Of a stretch of DNA of 64,000 bases, positions 1 to 12,100 are shown one piece after another. The notes beneath the pieces were generated by a model. It was given only the letters and a program-made list of their open reading frames with translations, ran no database searches and was not told where the DNA came from. Source of the DNA: Elmis aenea (lineage: Eukaryota; Arthropoda; Insecta; Coleoptera; Elmidae); contig OX393579.1 of the NCBI GenBank assembly GCA_947652605.1, forward strand, positions 1,054,001 to 1,118,000. The letters are read 5' to 3'. Both the position numbers and the translations under genes were made by a program. Position 1 is the stretch's first letter; each line of letters starts with the position of its first letter.

Positions 1-2040
1 AATTAAATCCAAGACTATTATCAGTAAATATTCAGAAACGTTATATTAAATTAAAATTCGATTCATTAGCGTTTTGACTTTATTGAATTTTCAAGAAGTT
101 CGATTTTTATTGTACTGCATTACTATAAAATAATTTTCTTGTCCATTGTACTTGACTAAACTTTGAATGCGTTTTACTTTTGTTATACTAGTATTCAATT
201 ATTCGGTGGCATTTTTTTGTAGAAATGATTTAAGTTGACTAAATATTAATGAAAATGTTTACCAAAATTGTAAAAGTTTGACACAACCTAAGGCAAATAA
301 TATCTAATATTCGTTTGGGCAAAATAACACAATATTCAATGTCATTTTGTTGTTAAAATTGACACCGTACTTGTACTGTGTACATTAAATCATTCCGTAT
401 ATCGTTCTAGATCGTATTTCCTTTGACATTTGCAGAATTCAAGTTGTTTCTTGAGTTAAGTTTTCCGGTGAATAGTCGTAAAAGGCATTGAAGTGTGTAG
501 TGTACCAAAGTTTCCATAATTTTGTTAACTGCCATTAATCTTTCCTGGTTTAAATTTCGTTGTGTATAAACTTTGAGAATGCTGATACTGTTGTTATTTA
601 TGTGAAATGAATAATTTTAATTAATAACTTGTAAAATTGTCAGGTGTATCAGAAATTTTTGCTAAAGCCTAATAATTAATGCAAGTAAGTGATAAATATT
701 AATCAGTTTAGTGTAAAAATCATCTCTTATTTCGCTGAACAATTACTTGTTATAGAAAATCTATACTAATTTTTTGTTTGTTAAGTGAATTATTATATAT
801 TTTTCATTTAAAAAGTGTAATTGCAATTTTTGAAGTACTATGTTTATAAAATTTTGTACGTATTATCTTGTAAAAATTCTTTAACTTCATTCTCATGATC
901 AGTTTAGTTTCAAATAATTGCAACAGTACATTTGTGCTATGATAATTATTTATTATTTCTCATTTTGTAGCTTTTCTTAAATTATATATTTTTATTGGCT
1001 TAATGTTTCTTACTTATTATTTATATTTTCGAAATTTGGCTTGAAATATCAGCTTCTATGGCAAAAGAATATTTCCAGTAATATTTTTTTGGCAGATTGA
1101 TAACCGTCTTTGACATGGCAATAACTTTATTTTAATTTGAGTAGTGTTGAAACGCAATTTATTTGTTGTAAGTGTACATAGTTTTTTGTGAAATGTCTAC
1201 TGAAAGACTAAAATTTATAAAAAAATCATCCAATATTAAAATAATAAGATTCCTAAATTCTAATTATCCATTGAAACATGGCAAAGGGGCAAAAAATGAG
1301 CAGTTTTACAGTAAAAAAAAATATAATAAGCCAACTGAAGTGCCTTGCTGAGCATTCGGGCCCAAATAACTAGCTCGACAAATGAAAATCATTATAATAA
1401 ATAATTAAAGCAATAAGTATTGATGTTCCATCACAAGTGCTAGACTTTGAAAAGAACAGGCGGGTAAAACAAAATATTTTTTTCTTAAAGCTCACAGTTA
1501 AAAAACTTGAAGATGAGAAAAAGATTGAATCAAAAACTTAGCAAGACGAAAGTAATATTACTCTTCATTAAAAAAATCATTATACTTTCATGTAACAGTT
1601 TTTAAAGTAATACTTTTGTACAGTAATTTAGACACTTCTAGATTACCCATATTTTAAAAGATTGGTTTATTATAGTTAGCCAACAAATTTGTTTGGAAAA
1701 GTCTTCGAAGTGTAGCAAGCAAACTAGATTACTAAATTAATTTTTTATGAATTAAAATAGCTAAATGATAGGTAATTAAACTTAATTTTTGCATAGTAAT
1801 TGTGTTGATTCTTACAAAATTAAAGCCACTTTGTGGAACATTAAAAAACTTGTTTAACTTGGTGTTCCTATCAATCGTTTACCTAATTAATTTAAAATGT
1901 CTACGCAAATTTTAAAGCGATTTTCGTTGCTTAACTTTTTTGTCAATTTTTTATTAGTCAAAAAACATACGAAAACTTTACCTAAACTTTATGTAATAAA
2001 AATTTACTGGATAACATAAAACTTACTTCAGAAATCGTCA
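1..2040. other. AT-rich non-coding stretch, no gene seen
   Basis: Very AT-rich sequence with dense stops in all frames. The longest notable reading frame is a 52-codon plus-strand frame starting at 1193, rich in Lys and Asn. It has no recognisable motif and looks like chance. I see no transposon ends or RNA gene here. Confidence 0.6.
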
Positions 2041-2192
2041 AGTCTTGCAAATAAAAGCATTTTCACATGTCGTAAAACTTTTGCGGAAAAGTTCGTACGC
2101 GCGCGCTTTCGTTTTTAATTCGCACATGCAGTCGACGCACTGCGTCCGAATAACTGTAGATCCTGCTATCTGTACAACTCTTATAACCGACG

Positions 2193-2228
2193 ATGGGCGC
2201 CGTGGCGCACTCTCAGAGCGATCTGATG
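2193..2228 (+). other. Candidate short first coding exon (uncertain)
   Basis: This lies in a GC- and CpG-richer island (about 2095-2240) within very AT-rich DNA. An ATG at 2193 follows an in-frame TAA six bases upstream. It opens a 12-codon frame (MGAVAHSQSDLM) that runs into a possible donor, ATG|gtaggc, at 2229. This is the usual look of a 5' UTR plus short first coding exon of a gene with a long first intron. I could not find a phase-0 acceptor exon that continues it, so the gene is unidentified. It may be a CpG-rich promoter or enhancer with no coding role. Confidence 0.2.
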
Positions 2229-5200
2229 GTAGGCATTAATTTTCGTTGAGGAATGTCATTCATAATTGTTGCAAAGTAATGGGGCGAGATGACGATCTTC
2301 GGCGAAAATCTATTAACGCTGAAAATCACTTTTAAAGGAAAATGTCTCGTCAGTGCATTTTCTTTTGCGTTAAAAAAATTATGCACAGTTGCAGGTGTAT
2401 TTTATCCACTCTGTCGATCAAATGGACTTATAAGAATGTGGGTGCGGTTACCTAATCCTGCGAAGGGATAAAAATAAATGGGAAAATTTTTCGGATAACA
2501 AAAGCTTTGCATACATCTGGTACTGATGCGGGAAATAAAGAAATGCGATCTTCTTTGTCCAAAACTTATGTTTGTTATATTTAGAAATACAACGAACGCA
2601 TATCCTTGGAGATTTCTCTTACTTTAAATACTTACATATTACATACTTCAAAGCCATTTGATATTGAACTTTGGAAATAAAGAATTGCTTTTTTAGAAAA
2701 AGCAATGGGAATAAATCCATTATACTCCTATTTCATATACTTTTCAGTCATTTTCTCAACTACTTTTCTAAAACAAATTTTCAAAAAAGGCCAATGTCCT
2801 TGAGTTATTTTGGTCATTTTTCATTTCAGTTTTCAATACTTAAGTAAACTCAGCAATTTTCTACATCTTTGTGATGCCATTCAAAACATCCTGCAACTTT
2901 ACTTTTCAATAATACTTATTTATAAATAAGGCGCCTAAATTGCCTACGTAGATAATTGGTATTGGATATCTTCAATCAAAACCAATCTCACTGAAGTAAT
3001 AAAGATGTAAACACTTACCTTCCGTGTTTTGCGAGGTTTCTATTAATCTATTTTTGTTTTGTAATCCAGGCAATAATAATGTCTCGTAGCTAAATTGTTT
3101 ATCAAGCTTCGCTAGTACGTGTACACATTTTAAACAATAATAAACTATTTTTTTACGTCGGATAAAAACAAATAATGCTTATAGTACCATGACAAAAAAA
3201 CAGATTTAAAAAAATTATAAATCACTCGAGCACTGAAAGCTTTTTGCATATTTGGTTTTGACATATGTTCGATCACAGTTAAATCCCAGGCGACAATATT
3301 TGCAGGTATCAGGAACCTGAAAGTATTTTTTTATGAAAAGACGTAAGATATACGAATATCGCTTCACGCTCGACGAGGTGAATAGATTTATGCTTCCCTG
3401 ATAATAATACCGAAACAGTTTTTTGACCCTTTAACAGCGATTCATAAACACTGCTTTCCTAAAGACAACAGCCTTGCGTTTAGACAAATTATCAAAGCAA
3501 AACAAATCGTGATTTGTAAAATTAATACTCTATAAATTTTACTAGTAGTAGCTTTTCTCACTATTTTATTTATATTTATTATTACTTTTCGGCAGGAGAT
3601 TGTTCGTGGAATAAAGTTCTTTTTAAATTGTCTTATTTGTGTTTAGAAACAAATTCCTTAAATAAAGGTCTTGTTACTAAATCTTTAAATTACTGAACAG
3701 GAGCTGCAAATTTAATCTTGCAAAATATTTCTTTGATATTATAACTCTTATTAAAAGTCATTTTGCTCGAAATTCGGATAAAGCAATTTTACCGTTTTCG
3801 CAGCTATGACAATGACAAGTAAGTGGCAACAAAACTTGCTAACACCCTGACGTGTAATTTCAAGCATCTTACCTTTACTGCCGACTTCCGCGTACCAATG
3901 TCATGCGTATATTAATAGTACAGACAGCTACATGTATGGCAATTTTATTCGAAATTTTCGCTGATATTTGTAGTTGTCATATGAGTTTATACCTAGGTAA
4001 ATTTAACAAGTTTGCTTGGCAGATGTATTATAAAAATACGGTAGTTAGATATAAAACTAACAAAATAATTGAGCAACTTTAGTTTTGTAATCAGTAAAAG
4101 CAATTGCATATTTGGTCTTAAAAATGCCTTCCCAAACGATAAGATAATACACAAAACGTGATACTTTTTTATTGTACTAAAAATTGCTGGAAAACGTTTT
4201 GTTGTTAACCACAAAAATAGTATAAAAATTGCGCAACTCTAAAAGTCATCCCGTGTTTTCTATGGCAAAGTCAATTAAACTCCATTCGTTCGTGGGTTTT
4301 TGTTTGAAGAAAAAGGTGATTAGATTTGAAAATTCGAAATTAGATTGCTCGGTTTTTCCTCACAACCAAATCGTATGGAATTCCCACAGATTTAACATTT
4401 CCAGCGGGGTAAAAGTTCTTTGATCTGGTTGCGAAAGCTAAAGAAACAGTAAATCATAGAGCTCTATCTTTACAGAGGACGAATCGTTGCGGAACTTTTT
4501 TTGTTTAAGTTTGTAGTCTCGAATGCATTGAAATAAATGATCGTTTTAGAAAATTGTCATTGCGCTGACAACACAGCCTCTTAAAACTTTTCTAGTTTCT
4601 ATCTTTATTGCACAAAAATTTTAACGTCGTATTAAGAAGTTTATTTAGAAGTCGCCTACTTTTTTTTATGCACAATTTCTTGTGGAAATTTCTAAAAACT
4701 CATGGAAAAAGATAAATAATTTAAAAATAAACCAATTGAATGGCTTAAGTAATTTAAGTATTTCTTACCAACATCAATTTCGAACAAACACATGCTTACA
4801 ATCTATCTGCTATCCGCCTTGCCCTTTATAAAAACTTGATTAAATTACTCTGCAATTTGTTGCGTTAACTTATTCCGAAAGAAATTCAGAATACTCAGTG
4901 TGTAGTGAATAATTCATAAATCTACATTTGTACCTCTTCATGACAAATGTATGTAAGTTAATCCAATACATAATTTGTTAACGCAAACGGATTGCTTCAA
5001 GATTACCTACTATAAAGTATCAAATGTGAAAAAATTAAAGGTATAAGTCATTTCTTGCTGCATTATAATATACATGTATGTACTTGTATTAATTTCGAAC
5101 CGGATATTTTAAACCTGCGGTATTCAACCGGTACTACATGATGATACAGTAAGATTATCTGGCATGTCTGCGTTTTGACGTATGAATTAGAATATTCATA

Positions 5201-5790
5201 AACTATTAGCAAGTAAGTTTTAAGCGAAAAATGTGAAGATCAAACTTTGCAGTTTTTTTTTTGGTCTGGAGTTTTCTTTTAACAAGAGCTCTATAAATCT
5301 TTGTCGCAGCTTATCATTATTTGTGATGTTATCTGCACGGCATGGATGGACTTAAAGCTTAAAGTATTGAACGATAGACACACAAATCATAATCTCCAAG
5401 AAGTTTTAAGACGTAAACAGCCGTTAGTCAAAGAAAAGCGCTGATAACATTTTTTTCGCGAAATTTCATGTTCTCACTTTATTTATCATTGCGGTGTGAA
5501 CATACACAGACTGATTCAAATTCAAGGAATTACAGCCTAGTTTTGGAGATTAACTATAAATAAACGTTTGGATAAGTTCTTTAATTTCAAGCTCATTAAC
5601 AATATTTAAAAATAATGTGGGTATTTGTAAATTTATTTTTATAAAAACTGAGATGTATGTTGTGGGTTATTTTAGATTAAAATATAGTGTTTAAGATTGT
5701 ATTTTTGATTTTCAATGTATCTAATTTAAAACAATTTTGCATTGATGACAGTCTGTTTTCTACAACTTATTTATCCACATTTTAAAAGGG

Positions 5791-5808
5791 GTGACGTTTG
5801 AACGTCAC
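5791..5808. repeat. 18-bp perfect palindrome with CRE-like half sites
   Basis: GTGACGTT-TG-AACGTCAC is a perfect inverted repeat with 8-bp arms and a 2-bp spacer. Each arm contains TGACGT, the CREB/ATF-type half site. No gene start is evident close by, so a regulatory role is inference only. Confidence 0.45.
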
Positions 5809-7984
5809 TGGTTTAATTCACACCAATAAGGAAAGTGCATCTTGTCGCGACTCCTGATGCCTCCAAGTCGCGGTTCATTCAGACCAAGTCACCATTAAAT
5901 ATGCAAACTAGTTAATAATACCTTTATGCACTTTATTTTACATACATATGTATAGTATCGTACAATATATAACAATAACAAAAATAAATAAATAAATAGG
6001 GTATAATTTAAAAATTTTCTTCAATTTTATTAACATGATCATCCAACCCAAATCGTAATAATTTGATTTTTAACGAGTTCTATTTTAAATGACTGCATCA
6101 ACCCGAAGAAAGACATGGAAAACTTCACGCTTGTTGAATTTTTCAGTTGTAATGTTGGTTTACAGAACAACTGCTACCGTGAAATATTCAACCAATAAAT
6201 TACAACTACATTGTGCATTACATTGGTAATTTAATATGTCACAGCAGTTACTAAAATGCTCTGTTACCCGCGTTTTTTTAAGGGGCAAAAAACCATAATT
6301 AGTCAAAGGTCTTTAAGTTTTAAAATCGATTTGTAAAGATTTGCTTAATCCTAAACTTCCATCTTAGCAAGCGGTTGGCAAGATTAGTCAATTTCAAAAT
6401 GTTCTTTAAACTTCTAAGCCCATCATAGATGGATTAGCAGCGTCGGACATCGATAAAAATTTCGAATAAAGTTCTGTTAAGAAGACCAACACAAATCCCG
6501 TTTTTAAAATTTAAAAAGCTTACAAAGAATGTAAACGAAGCTTTATGAAAATAAATCCTCTTTGTAGAGTTACATAGTTTTTTTGTATAAGCCACTTTTA
6601 TTTAACCTATATTTTTATAGCTTTTTTCTTGCATAACATAAATAATGTGTCCGTGATAAATAAACAAAATCTTCATTTAAACGCGAAATTTCAGTATTTA
6701 ATGAACTTTGGACGTTCCCGTAAATTTAACGTGTTCAACTTTAAAGGCTTATTTATTTTACGTTCATATTATTAAAGCCGTCTACTAAGTTCACAGAAAA
6801 TTACTTTTGATCTGCCCCAGTTTAACACAGTTTTTAAATATAGAAACCTCTTTCCAAATTTTTATTAATCTAGGCGCCTATGATTAAATGTTACGGTTTT
6901 TCACTACTTAACCTTTAAGGTAATAAATTTGCAGATGGAATTGTGTCAGTTTATCTCCGTTCACGGAAACGCTAATTAAATTGTTAACAGAAAACATACT
7001 TAATTAAATTTGCCGATTTTGTAAGAAAATTATGATCAAAAATGTTAATCAAAAATGGCGACTTATTTTCGGTTTTAATTTATATTTAATGCACGCCCAC
7101 ATTTGCTAAGTTTTGTTAATTATTAACCTTTAATTGGTATAATTTTCAAACACAATTCGTGCCACTTTTAATTTAAATGGATCAAATTTTAACAATTATA
7201 TTTTAGATAATATTCAGCTAATTTTGCCTTATTTGTAGTTATGTTATTCATAAAGTTTCAAGCATAATTTAACTGACTAATAATACTTTATTAACTATAT
7301 ATAATATTTAACATTAACCTAACATTAATTTATGAGCTTCATTATTTTTTTTACGAAGGATATCTTATTAAATCGTAACCAGCCTCAAAATTCTTGTTTC
7401 GTTATTAAAATTATGAACTGTAAAATATTTGATTAGTAAAAAAATATTACTACAAAGACGATGAGAGAAAAGTGATAGGCAAATGTACAAAAATAATTTA
7501 AACTTACAATACTAGCAATGCCGCTCGGACAAAGAACAAAGGTTAGGGTGTATTTACTCAGACTTCGGCACACAAAGTCGCTGATGAGATTCTCCTCTTT
7601 TATTCAAATATTAAGATATTCTACTTAAGGTAATTTTGCTTGATGTCTTTGTCGGTTCTATTAAGATACGGTCATTAGAATACTGAATAAAATACTGGTA
7701 GTTTGTGATATTACTTTCTTGCAATATCCTAATTAAAGGGCAAAGTTTGTTTAATTATTTGAGGCACGTACATCTAGACTAACATTAAAGACTTAATTGC
7801 TAATTTGGCATAGCGCTCACTTAAATTTGGTGATTAGCAACTAGGATTTGTAGTAACAACTGTATTGTCTTATTGTCGCATCTGATAATAAAAACGACAC
7901 AAATATATAAAGGGCATAAAAAAATTGTACCTAGTAAATGCTTGAATGTTTTGATAAGTTTCATTAAAAATAACTCTTTGTTTT

Positions 7985-8100
7985 TCAAAGATTACCTTGT
8001 ACAAATACTAGACCGATTTTGAAACTCCTGTCTATTTATCAGTAATAATCTTATTAATAAGATTGCTACAGACGAAGAGACGAGAATCTTCAAATTTTCA
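7985..8100 (+). repeat. Copy of a dispersed degenerate repeat family
   Basis: The segment reads roughly 'CCTTGTACAAATACTAGACC' followed by 'GATTTTGAAACTCCTGTC' and an AT-rich tail. The same order of words (TTGTA..AATACTAGACC, then TTT.AAG.CTC.TGTC, then a T-rich stretch and ATTTATT) recurs near 21.5, 22.6, 26.6, 37.2 and 51.4 kb. No terminal repeats could be defined. It is probably a fragment of an old non-autonomous transposon family. Confidence 0.4.
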
Positions 8101-8785
8101 ATTAAACATATTTATGTTACATAAATAGAAATAACTTTCATTATTTAAAAGAATATAATTATTGTGATACGAGATAAATGTAGAGTTCCAGCATTGTACC
8201 AAGTAACTTTTCTAAACTAAAACATTGTTTAAATGAATCTCTTTTCTTTAATAAACAATTAAAATCGATTTGGTTGTAATTTTGAAAATTTTACAACTAT
8301 TTTTTGATCGTTTAAAAAATAGGTATGCTTAAGAATGTATGTGTGCTAATTACATTTTTTTATATTAGAAATTATTTGGCACTGCAGATAAATACTATTC
8401 CATTCAGGTACCTTCTTATTGCACTCATTTAAACCCAAGTTTAAATCACACTTACTTTGTAATTTTAATTTAAGCTAATGGGGCTCCAATAGTTGCGAAA
8501 ATAAATAGCAAAAAAGCAGAAGCTATACATTTTTTGATGAAAACAACCATTTAACTTTTTTTTAAATATTCAAAATTTTGCTCGTTAGTTTTACAATTTT
8601 TCGCATTAGTTCTCCCATAATAAGACACATTATTTATGTTTGTATATTAATATATTTTTATGGCGCCATTCAACAAACTTAACATTCATATCGTGTCACG
8701 TCATGCTAATAAATTATTAAATATTATAAATATTTTTGGTTGGATGATCGTTCGGTTCTACCTAAATATTTACAAAGGCTTTATC

Positions 8786-9117
8786 TTATGCCTGATTGTA
8801 TCTTTGATATGCTCTTTCTCCCCATTCTTTTCCATGGCCAACGTGGCCGTAGCCATTGCCATAACCATGTCCTCCGTCGCTGTAATCTCCGTGATGGTAC
8901 TCTTCGACGTAGTGTGGTGCTGCGTGTGCCATTTTGCATAGTTTGAGCTGGTGAAGTAACGAAGGCAGGAATAACGCGCCTAGTACCAGAGATTTCTTGA
9001 TTGCTATTACCACCAGCAAGATAACGGTGGCTAACACTTTGATTTTGAAGAGCTTGAATAACATTAGCATGGGGATGACTATCTGTTGGGCCTTCTTTCT
9101 TTTTGAGCGGGACTCGC
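8786..9117 (-). CDS. Osiris exon 2 (hydrophobic segment and His/Gly-rich tail)
   Basis: 332 coding bases. The acceptor 'ctttgatttttag' precedes position 9117, and the stop codon is at 8786-8788. The frame that restores Arg141 from exon 1 gives a basic run, then 'IPMLMLFKLFKIKVLATVIL', a typical Osiris order (basic stretch, then membrane-like segment). The tail has a run of Gly-Tyr-His residues. A longer frame in another register (8781-9128) is a shadow. Confidence 0.82.
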
Positions 9118-12100
9118 CTAAAAATCAAAGTTTACAGTGTTAAAAATTTTAATTGTAGCGAACTAAAAATTTGTTGTATTGATAAATTTTTAATATACAG
9201 TGTGTATCTATGAAATCATGACTACCTTTGCTATTGTTAAATGCTATGAGTTGTGCCGTTTCCAGAGCTTGTTAGTAGCATACTTTTAGTTTTTTAATGG
9301 CTTGGCTATATTAAAACTTTATGAGCATGAAACAATAGTGATAGTTGAATGTTCAAAAATAAATACAATTTTTTATGAATAAAGGGAAAAGTGCAAAGAC
9401 TATATTTGCCCTTTTTTCTCGCTTTTTCTAAGAAAACCAAACGTGTTATTTGGCTACTTATTACAACAAAAGCATTTTTATTATGTTATGGAGCGTATAA
9501 CCGCACATTAGTCTAATAAAAAAAATATACCGAAACAAGTGCGTCTTAAAACCAGAACGCAAGACAGTGCTTTCGTAAGTTTTTGTAATATATTGGTCTA
9601 CTTATACCAAACACAAAAATTAGTTATTACGCACTGCTACTAGGCAAGAGTAATTTAGATCCCACATCCTGTAGTACAACTGTTCCCTGCAATTAGTTGG
9701 TATACAGGTTTTATTCAACTCTCGAGTGTACCGACTTCTTCTTGGGAGTCGTAAAAATTTTTAGTTTTATCATTTGAATAGTTTAACTGGTACGAAGTTG
9801 TGAGTAGTTTACCAGAAGTTAACTAACATACATGATAATTATCATGCATTTTGTGTTGTTTTTGGCTTTATTCAATAATAAGTTTACTTTTAACATTCCT
9901 TAAATTTTATTCTTCCCAACAAATTATGTTTATGTTGTTAACTCTGACTTCGTGGTGTATTATTTTACTTTTTATATCGTTATACTGTTAGGGTAAATAG
10001 TCACAGTGTTGCGAATTATTTGTGTGAATAAATTACGTTATACGACAGCAACATTTCTAGAAATGTACCTACATGCATAAAGTGAAACACATGAAAAGCA
10101 GAGACGCGTCTACAATTATACAATTATTCAGGTTATACAGCACGTCTGTGCTCTAAATTTTAATATAAAGTAATATATTCGCGGTTAAATTAATCTAGTA
10201 GTGTTTATGTCTTAAGCTAATTAAAGCTATTAGCGTCTGCTGTTTCCTTTAATTAAAAAAGTGTGTCTTAACTTTTCACAAGTAATTTTGCTTCTGAACA
10301 AAGTTTCTCTACAGAGTTGTAGGTACACAAAACAAAGAGTTGGGAAAAACATCTGCATAAAGCGTTATAAGATCGGTTTAAATTAGATTTCAATTAAAAA
10401 GTTCGTCAGCATTGTTGACATGATTCTTTTTTGCCAGATAATGAAGTAATTGCTGAAAGTCGCAACATTTCCTTGATACGTTTATTCCAAGATCAAAGCA
10501 ACCTTTAGAGGAGATTTTAAAGTTAAATTCTTTACTGTTTTTAATATTAATTTTTTGTCTTTTGTCATAAATATAATAATGAGCAGATTTGAGGCGCTGG
10601 AATAAATTTCCTAAAGTAAAAGAAGCCAACAGTTTACCTTTTAAAAGATTTCTTAGGAATTGGTTTGAATTATCTGCTTTTGTGAATTATAATAATTAAT
10701 TAAAAAAGGCTTTATTGCAAATTTGTCATAGCGTTCATTTAAGCAACTATATTACTCCTATAAGATTTATATTTACTTATATACAACTGTGTTGTTTGGT
10801 TGAAGGCGTAAATAAATGAAATGGAAGTAAATTATTCCATTATTTTAGTGATTCGTTTAGTTAAATTGTCGTTGGTGTTATACAGCTTTGAAATGTACAG
10901 TAAATCGACAACAAAAACCTTTGCTAACGAGGTAATACTGTGTTGGCGTTTGCTGTCAACTCATATTTGTGTAATTAATATCGAATTTCAAAGCTTTAAA
11001 AAATCGAAACATAATGCAGAAAGCTCATAACTATTATCAAGTAGAAATTGGTTTTTGATTACAATCACTTTTATTGCAATTTATATTTTCGTTCATGTTC
11101 AAGCTATTTTATTTACAAGTCTTATGTGTACAAAATCAAAATGCAATCTTTTGAATTTGTTTTTTATCGTTATCATTTGTTAAATATTTTAAAAATCTTA
11201 CAGTAACTGAAGTAAGCCATTTGTTATAGTTTATACTCGAAAAAACGGCATTTGAACTTAAAATTGCTTGTATTTTTAAACAAATTTGTAGATTCCGGGT
11301 CATGCAATACGAGCGCAATAGGATTTTGATTTCTTGTTTATACTGGTATTTGTTTGCTTTATTAAAATGTCGGGTATTGCATCGAAAATTGAAACACGGG
11401 GATTTACAAGTAAAACTGGTGGTGGTTTCAAATAATCCTGATACAAACATTTGAAATTCATCGCTGTAAAAAGTTTGTCAATGAGGATTTGCCTTTAATT
11501 TTCTTTTAATGGTTAAGGCTGTATTGTAGTACGCGCATAATTAAAAACATTTGTTAATAGTCCAAATTTTAATATCTAGTTGATCTTTATTAAGTGGCAT
11601 TTTTATATATGTCAAACAACATGTAAGACATTTGTCAGTAGATTTATATTTAAACTGGAAATAATATGCGAAACATTGACTGTAAATCATTTCAGATACA
11701 AGCTTGTTCAAAAACGTACCACAAAACTAATTTAGTTTGCATAATAATTATTATTATAAATGTGTTTCTACTTATGATATTGCTAGGTGATAAATTAAGT
11801 TAGTAATGATCTCTTAAGTGAATTGATTTTTTTTTTTTTAAATTCTGAAAATTAATTTTCCTTCAGCTTTAGAAGAAAATTTATGTGTCATATATATTGC
11901 ATAATAAGCGGTTTAATTTTATGCAAAATGCTAGTAAATAACGTCCAAAGTAATGAAAACAAGGTAATTAAATGCAAGTGTAGACAAATTTCACAATTAA
12001 TGGGGCGTCGCTGCTTTTGAAGAATTTCTAGCGTAGGTGGGCATTTCAATTTTTAGTGTTAAACAAAATTTGATGATTTATATTGTCGTCATTGTAAAGT

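Larger units (their letters stand above)
2480..8785. other. Non-coding stretch, no gene seen
   Basis: AT-rich, with only short frames interrupted by stops. It contains an 18-bp palindrome at 5791-5808 and a copy of a dispersed repeat at about 7985-8100 (both listed separately). The left part may be the intron of whatever starts near 2193. The right part is downstream of the Osiris stop at 8786. Confidence 0.5.

Noticed and set aside
1193..1351. 52-codon plus-strand frame rich in Lys and Asn
   Set aside because: No homology recognised, no promoter or splice context, low-complexity composition typical of chance frames here.
8660..9128. Overlapping reading frames on the plus strand and in a second minus-strand register
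   Set aside because: They are shadows of Osiris exon 2; only the register that completes Arg141 from exon 1 gives the expected basic run, hydrophobic segment and tail.
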